Below are positions 59,190 through 64,000 of a stretch of 64,000 bases of DNA, piece by piece. This DNA is from Flavobacterium sediminis (GTDB lineage Bacteria; Bacteroidota; Bacteroidia; Flavobacteriales; Flavobacteriaceae), in the NCBI RefSeq assembly GCF_003148385.1, contig NZ_CP029463.1, positions 496,001-560,000 of the forward strand. The letters run 5' to 3'. Numbering within the stretch: position 1 is the first letter of the stretch; each line of letters begins with the position of its first letter. Position numbers and translations under genes: made by a program. The notes under the pieces were generated by a model. It saw nothing but the letters and a program-made list of their open reading frames with translations. It was not told the origin of the DNA and ran no database searches.

Positions 59190-59879
59190 TTAGTTTCTTT
59201 TATTCTTTTGATTGATCTTTTTCTTAAACTGATTCTTTTGGTTGGAATTTTTATTCTGGTTGTTGAATTGTGCCTTATTTGAGACTTTTTTATTGACTTT
59301 GATCAAACTTTGAGAATTTGACAATTCTTCATTTGAAGTCATCAGATTAATTTTTCCATCTGACAATTCATATAAATGCTGGAAGATCACTTCGTCTTCA
59401 ACAGTTTCTTTATTCCAACTCAAATACGACTTTTTCATGTGATTAGCGATAACCAAGATCAGAGCGCTTTTCATTTCGCCTTCTTCCCATTTCGTAGCTA
59501 CGTCGATCATATATTTGATATTGTTTCCGTAAAAACGATATTTCGGGAAGTTTTGCGGATATTTTAAACGGTCCGGTCTTAAGTTCAGTGCTTCCGGAGA
59601 CGGTATAGGATAAGGCGAGTCTACATCTAATTTAAAATCAGACATAATAAACAACTGATCCCATAACTTATGCTGAAAATCCGGCACGTCACGCAAATGC
59701 GGATTCAATGTCCCCATTACCGAGATCACATACTTGGCCGCCTTATTTCGCTCGTCCCTGTCTTTAATTTGCGTAAGTTGGTCAATTAATTTTTGCAAAT
59801 GTCTGCCATACTCCGGTATAATCAACGGAGAGCGCTGCGAATTGTATTCTAAATAAGAAGATTCTGCTTTTTGTTCCAT
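59190..59879 (-). CDS. DUF4290 protein
   Basis: A 229-residue cytosolic protein of the Bacteroidota DUF4290 family: YNSQRSPLIIPEYGRHLQKL, RNKAAKYVISVMGTLNPHLRD and WDQLFIMSDFKLDVDSPYP are the conserved blocks (residues 10-90). The last 45 residues are a low-complexity Asn/Lys/Gln tail that may bind RNA or DNA nonspecifically. Family function is unknown. It lies between DUF493 and murA in a three-gene minus-strand operon with gaps of 3 and 9 bp. Confidence 0.85.
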   Translation of the reverse strand: MEQKAESSYLEYNSQRSPLIIPEYGRHLQKLIDQLTQIKDRDERNKAAKYVISVMGTLNPHLRDVPDFQHKLWDQLFIMSDFKLDVDSPYPIPSPEALNLRPDRLKYPQNFPKYRFYGNNIKYMIDVATKWEEGEMKSALILVIANHMKKSYLSWNKETVEDEVIFQHLYELSDGKINLMTSNEELSNSQSLIKVNKKVSNKAQFNNQNKNSNQKNQFKKKINQKNKRN

Positions 59880-59882
59880 ATT

Positions 59883-60167
59883 TTAAAGAGAGATAATACC
59901 TTCAATATTTGAAACCTCTTTGTATTTTTCAATAACTGCATCAGGGTTTTTCATATGAACACTTACCGAAACACTCGTATATTTCCCTGTTTTTGACTGA
60001 GTAGTTGAAATGACTGCTCCCATTCCGTTGAAAGCGCCTTCTATTTCTGCAATTTTATGAGGTTCTGAAGGTACAATAAATTTATATAAATATTCTGTAG
60101 GCCAAAGTGATGTATTCGTCAATTCATCTTTTAGTCTTATGTAAAATTCTTCTGTTTTCTTATCCAT
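59883..60167 (-). CDS. DUF493 family protein (YbeD-like)
   Basis: A 94-residue single-domain protein of the DUF493/YbeD type with a ferredoxin-like ACT-type fold: FYIRLKDELTNTSLWPTEYLYKFIVP, then the helix HKIAEIEGAFNGM, the strand YTSVSVSVHMKNPDAVIEKYKEV. The family is widespread, with a suggested regulatory or ligand-binding role that is not proven. It heads the operon DUF493-DUF4290-murA and is divergent from the ATPase gene. Confidence 0.88.
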   Translation of the reverse strand: MDKKTEEFYIRLKDELTNTSLWPTEYLYKFIVPSEPHKIAEIEGAFNGMGAVISTTQSKTGKYTSVSVSVHMKNPDAVIEKYKEVSNIEGIISL

Positions 60168-60291
60168 TCTATCTAGTAATTTACAGCAAATATACTTCTT
60201 TCCGACAAGAATTAATAGCGTGAAAACTATAAATTTAACAAAGTTGATTAGATTTTCAAAAAAACTTACTTTTGTATTTTAGAATTGAAGC

Positions 60292-60837
60292 ATGAACAAA
60301 GAAATAATTGTTTTAGCAGGAGGACCAAGTTCCGGAAAAACAACTTTAATTAACGCCTTAACCGAAAAAGGATTTATTTGTTATCCGGAAGTTTCGCGTG
60401 AAGTCATCCGCGAAGCTCAAAAGCAAGGTATCGAACAGCTTTTTCTTGAAAAGCCCTTGCTTTTTAGCGAGCTGTTACTGGAAGGCCGTATCAAACAACA
60501 TAGAAACGCACAGGAAGAAGAAGAAAATATTGTTTTTCTGGATCGTGGCATCCCTGATGTTTTAGCCTACATGCACTACATCGGTGACTCCTATCCGAGT
60601 TTTTTTACTGATGCATGTAAAAATCATATATATACCAAAGTATTTATTTTACCGCCTTGGAAAGAAATTTACGAAAGTGATTCGGAACGTTACGAGACCT
60701 ATGAGCAAGCTGTACTTATACACGAACACTTAGAAGAAACGTATAAAAACTTTGGATACCAACTAATCACTATTCCTAAAGGTGCCATTGACAAACGAGT
60801 AAACTTTGTATTAGACCACCTCAATCACAATTTTTAA
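60292..60837 (+). CDS. Small P-loop ATPase/kinase (AAA_28-like)
   Basis: A 181-residue P-loop NTPase. Walker A is GGPSSGKTTL near residues 8-17. The rest resembles AAA_28 proteins: VSREVIREAQKQG, NIVFLDRGIPDVLAYMHYIG as the Walker B area and FILPPWKEIYESDSERYETYEQA. It is similar to the ATPase half of NadR-like and thymidylate-kinase-like proteins. The substrate is unknown. It lies 7 bp before recQ, so it is probably cotranscribed with recQ and fmt. Confidence 0.82.
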   Translation: MNKEIIVLAGGPSSGKTTLINALTEKGFICYPEVSREVIREAQKQGIEQLFLEKPLLFSELLLEGRIKQHRNAQEEEENIVFLDRGIPDVLAYMHYIGDSYPSFFTDACKNHIYTKVFILPPWKEIYESDSERYETYEQAVLIHEHLEETYKNFGYQLITIPKGAIDKRVNFVLDHLNHNF

Positions 60838-60844
60838 TTTTTTA

Positions 60845-62749
60845 ATGAGTCAAGCGTTACAAATTCTCCGAAAAGTATGGAAACACAATTCCTTCAGAGA
60901 ACCTCAAGAAGCCATTATACAATCGGTTATTGACGGTAATGATACGTTTGCTCTTTTACCAACCGGAGGCGGAAAATCAGTTTGTTATCAAATTCCGGGC
61001 TTACTTTCTGACGGAATTACGCTGGTAATTTCACCTTTGATCGCCTTAATGAAGGATCAGGTCGAAAATTTACAGAAAAAAGACATAAAAGCTATCGCAC
61101 TTTCGGGAGGACTTTCTCAAGACGAAATCATTACACTACTTGACAACTGCCAATTCGGCAACTACAAGTTTCTATACCTTTCACCTGAACGTTTACAGCA
61201 TGAATGGATCGTTGAGCGATTAAAACAGCTCCCCGTTAATCTGATCGCTATTGACGAGGCTCACTGTATAAGTCAATGGGGACATGACTTCAGGCCGGCT
61301 TATCTTAAAATCAAGAATTTAAAACAACATTTTCCCAAAGTACCGTTTTTAGCACTAACGGCTTCAGCCACAGAAAGAGTCCAACAAGACATTGTGGAAA
61401 ATCTGGAATTAGAGCATCCTAAATTTTTTAAAAAATCTTTTTACAGAGAAAATTTAGCATACCATACTATCAAAACAGATGATAAACTAAGTAAAATAAA
61501 GCAAATTTTAACGAAAAATCCTCAGTCCTCTATCATTTACGTTCGCAACCGAAAAAGCTGTCATGAATTAGCCCGTCAAATCCAATATCTAGGTTTTACC
61601 GCTACTTTTTTTCACGGCGGCCTACCCGCTAAAGAAAAAGAAAAGAATATGGAATTGTGGATGCAGAACAAAACGCAGGTCATTGTGGCAACAAATGCTT
61701 TCGGTATGGGAATAGACAAACCCGATGTAAAGACAGTGATCCACTACCAATTGCCTGAAAATTTAGAAAATTATTATCAGGAAGCCGGAAGAGCCGGAAG
61801 GGATGGCTCAAAATCATTCAGCGTTTTACTGGTAGGCAGTAGTGATACAGAAACGGCTAAAAAACTTTTTGAAGCAGCCCAAATAGACAAATCATTCTTA
61901 AAAGACGTTTACAAAAAACTGAACAGTTTTTTCCAGATCGCTTACGGAGAGGGCTTCGGGCAAGAATTCAGTTTCAACCTCAACCAATTTTGTACTCATT
62001 ATACTTTTCCGGTTCTGAAAACATTCAATGCTTTACAATTTTTAGATCGGCAAGGTATCATTACTTTTTTGAATAAAAGCAGTGAAAAAGTAAAGATGTT
62101 TTTTTTATTACCCAGTAAAGAGATCATCCGTTATATCAGTCTTCATCGCGATCAGGAAGAGATCATCACCACTATTTTAAGAACATACAGCGGCATCTTT
62201 GAAGTAGAGACCGGTATCAACACTACTTTGATAGCAAAAAAAGCGAAAACCTCTGAAACGATTGTTTTAAAGGTGATACACGAACTGGAAAAAGCAGGCT
62301 GTGTTTCGCTTCAAGTTCATAATAGTGACGCTATAATAACTTTCAATGAAACAAGAGAAGACGATTTGACCATTAATCCGGTTCTAAAATTTTTAGAACA
62401 ATACAACGAGGTTAAAAAACAGCAATTTGACAGTGTTTTATACTATGTTTCAGATCAGAAAATCTGCAACAGCAAAAAATTGCTAAATTATTTTGACGAA
62501 AAAGAAGTAAACGATTGCGGTATCTGTTCGGTTTGCCTCCAAAAAAAGCAGTCTGAAACTAACATTCCGGTTCTCATTACAGAAATCCATTCTGCATTAC
62601 TAAAGAAAGCGGCTACTTCAGAAGAATTGGAACAACAACTAAACATAGACAGTTCTTCCTTAATACAGGCTTTGCAATTACTTTTAGACCAAAATTATAT
62701 CACATTAAATTCTCAAAACCAATATACAATTTTCAAATGGAAAAATTAA
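60845..62749 (+). CDS. recQ: ATP-dependent DNA helicase RecQ
   Basis: A 634-residue RecQ. The helicase core has Walker A LPTGGGKSVCYQ (Lys44), the DEAH box IDEAHCISQWGHDFRP and motif VI YQEAGRAGRDG. The zinc-binding RecQ-Ct part has the Cys cluster around DCGICSVCLQKK, followed by a winged-helix region. No HRDC domain is visible at the C-terminus. RecQ unwinds DNA 3' to 5' and works in recombination and replication repair. The gene overlaps fmt by 13 bp. Confidence 0.94.
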   Translation: MSQALQILRKVWKHNSFREPQEAIIQSVIDGNDTFALLPTGGGKSVCYQIPGLLSDGITLVISPLIALMKDQVENLQKKDIKAIALSGGLSQDEIITLLDNCQFGNYKFLYLSPERLQHEWIVERLKQLPVNLIAIDEAHCISQWGHDFRPAYLKIKNLKQHFPKVPFLALTASATERVQQDIVENLELEHPKFFKKSFYRENLAYHTIKTDDKLSKIKQILTKNPQSSIIYVRNRKSCHELARQIQYLGFTATFFHGGLPAKEKEKNMELWMQNKTQVIVATNAFGMGIDKPDVKTVIHYQLPENLENYYQEAGRAGRDGSKSFSVLLVGSSDTETAKKLFEAAQIDKSFLKDVYKKLNSFFQIAYGEGFGQEFSFNLNQFCTHYTFPVLKTFNALQFLDRQGIITFLNKSSEKVKMFFLLPSKEIIRYISLHRDQEEIITTILRTYSGIFEVETGINTTLIAKKAKTSETIVLKVIHELEKAGCVSLQVHNSDAIITFNETREDDLTINPVLKFLEQYNEVKKQQFDSVLYYVSDQKICNSKKLLNYFDEKEVNDCGICSVCLQKKQSETNIPVLITEIHSALLKKAATSEELEQQLNIDSSSLIQALQLLLDQNYITLNSQNQYTIFKWKN

Positions 62750-63683
62750 GAATTGTCTTTATGGGAACCCCTGACTTTGCTGTCGGGATCCTTGACACTA
62801 TCTATAATAACAATTACGAAATCGTCGGAGTCATAACCGCCGCTGACAAACCAGCTGGCAGAGGACAAAAATTAAGCGAAAGTGCCGTTAAAAAATATGC
62901 TGTTGAAAAAGGCTTACGTCTGTTACAACCTACTAATTTAAAATCTGAGGATTTTTTAGCCGAACTTAAAAGTCTTAAGGCTAATCTACAAGTGGTTGTA
63001 GCGTTCAGAATGCTACCGGAAGTTGTTTGGCGCATGCCAAAATTGGGTACATTCAACCTTCATGCTTCGCTATTGCCACAATACAGAGGAGCCGCCCTAT
63101 TAACTGGGCTATCATAAATGGGGAAACCAAAACCGGTGTAACAACTTTCTTTATTGACGACAAGATTGATACCGGCGCCATGATCCTTCATAAAGAAACC
63201 TTTATCGAAAAAGATGAAACGGCAGGAATATTACACGATAGATTAATGGATCTCGGCAGTGAAGCTGTTTTAGAAACACTTAAGCTCATTGAAAACGGTG
63301 AGGTACAAACTACCGTTCAGTTAGAAAGCGGAGAGATCAAGACAGCTTACAAGCTAAATAAAGACAACTGTAAGGTAGATTGGAGTAAAAGCGGACAGGA
63401 AATATACAATCTGATCAGAGGCTTATGCCCTTATCCGGCAGCTTGGACTTATTTTAACGATGAAAACAACCAATGGAACATAAAATTATACGATACAACA
63501 TTCGTTGCAGAATCTCATTCGTTCCCAGTAGGCAAAATTTTAACCACTAAAAAAGAAATGAAAATTGCGGTAAAAGATGGTTTTCTTGAAATTTTTTCAT
63601 TGCAGTTTCCCGGAAAGAAAAAAATGCAGATCCGGGAACTTTTAAACGGCATTCATTTTTCAGATGAAGCTAACGTTTCTTAA
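62737..63683 (+). pseudogene. fmt: Methionyl-tRNA formyltransferase, split by a frameshift
   Basis: Two frames make one 315-residue Fmt, the normal family length. The first has LRIVFMGTPDFAVGILD, AADKPAGRGQKLSESAV and the formyl-folate motif FNLHASLLPQYRGAA. The second continues INWAIINGETKTGVTTFFIDDKIDTGAMIL and the C-terminal anticodon/tRNA-binding part (WSKSGQEIYNLIRGLCPYP). The break is at CCC 63095-63097; one more C reads GAAPINWA. Fmt formylates the initiator Met-tRNA and its loss severely slows growth in most bacteria, so a base-calling error is the best explanation. Confidence 0.9.
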
Positions 63684-63785
63684 GCCTTATTATCACTGGA
63701 ATTAGAAGAAATTAGAATTTTACAAATAATGTTATTAACAATTTCCTTGTTTTATCAACATTTTCATATAAAAAACGCATAAACC

Positions 63786-63815
63786 CTTGTGTAATTCCGT
63801 TATACAACTAAATTT
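63786..63815 (+). promoter_or_regulatory. Promoter of the HU gene
   Basis: TTG at 63786-63788, a 19-bp spacer and TAAATTTG at 63808-63815, a textbook Bacteroidota promoter; the leader to ATG 63859 is about 37 bases. Confidence 0.75.
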
Positions 63816-63858
63816 GTAACACTTAAATTAAGTTTAACCAATCATAAATAGTATTATT

Positions 63859-64000
63859 ATGAACAAATCAGAATTAATCGATGCAATGGCTGCTTCTGCC
63901 GGTATCACTAAAGCAGCTGCTAAATTAGCTTTAGAATCATTTTTAAGCAATGTTGAAGGTACTCTAAAAAAAGGTGGTAGAGTTTCTTTAGTAGGTTTCG
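63859..64000 (+). CDS. HU family DNA-binding protein, N-terminal part
   Basis: The gene runs off the window end; 47 residues are visible. MNKSELIDAMAASAG, then ITKAAAKLALESFLSNV and LKKGGRVSLVGF, match the two N-terminal helices and first strand of HU/IHF proteins. HU dimers bend DNA without sequence specificity and shape the nucleoid. A strong promoter precedes it, as expected for an abundant protein. Confidence 0.93.
   Translation, partial: MNKSELIDAMAASAGITKAAAKLALESFLSNVEGTLKKGGRVSLVGF

Overview
The window looks like the chromosome of a member of the Flavobacteriaceae (Bacteroidota). It is AT-rich, uses Bacteroidota-type promoters (TTG, about 17-21 bp, then TAnnTTTG), encodes type IX secretion sorting domains, DUF4252, DUF4290, DUF4199, DUF493 and DUF5686 proteins, and has a short CarB of about 950 residues and a type B ribosomal protein L31. 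The genus cannot be fixed; something near Flavobacterium or Myroides is plausible. No tRNA, rRNA, CRISPR array or insertion sequence was recognised.

Layout. 1-4.1 kb is an accessory-looking run of small same-strand genes (EVE domain, MarR, DinB, an Imm22-like orphan immunity protein, NTF2-like, GRAM-like, an unknown, TPR). Two of them are preceded by the same 13-bp repeat. A subclass B1 metallo-beta-lactamase lipoprotein follows (4.2-5.0 kb). 5.1-8.6 kb holds an ECF sigma / membrane anti-sigma / twin DUF4252 operon divergent from an S41 peptidase. 8.6-15.8 kb is a vitamin B12 uptake locus: a BtuG-like beta-propeller lipoprotein and a BtuB-like TonB receptor behind a cobalamin riboswitch on the minus strand, and, divergently, a TonB-C-domain protein and a BtuF-C-D ABC importer. 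15.9-25.5 kb carries secreted or envelope proteins (T9SS subtilase, dienelactone hydrolase, diheme cytochrome, FG-GAP/ASPIC T9SS protein), plus RluE, RmuC and a thioesterase. 25.6-41.5 kb is mostly housekeeping (carB, rpmH, mtaB, rpmE2, a GlmU-like transferase, glycosyltransferase, phosphosugar mutase, MsbA-like exporter). 41.5-48.5 kb has DUF2971, MATE, a TonB receptor and an M23 peptidase. 48.7-52 kb is zapA, a 6S RNA candidate, rny and xerD. 52-54.4 kb is a cluster of three small outer-membrane barrel genes lying between xerD and aroQ. 54.4-64 kb has aroQ, a DUF5686 protein, murA with Asp instead of the fosfomycin-target Cys, DUF4290, DUF493, an ATPase, recQ, fmt and the start of an HU gene.

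The most striking pattern is that seven genes are split by a frameshift: S41 peptidase, BtuF, an alpha/beta hydrolase, the GlmU-like protein, a TonB receptor, the DUF5686 protein and Fmt. Each is repaired by adding one base, and each break falls in a homopolymer run. Because the conserved and physiologically important fmt is hit in the same way, base-calling error is the simplest explanation. The genes are annotated here as full-length but disrupted. No clearly novel system was found. The best leads are the riboswitch-controlled B12 locus with its 34-residue membrane ORF and divergent overlapping promoters, the cassette-like accessory run, and the structured RNAs.
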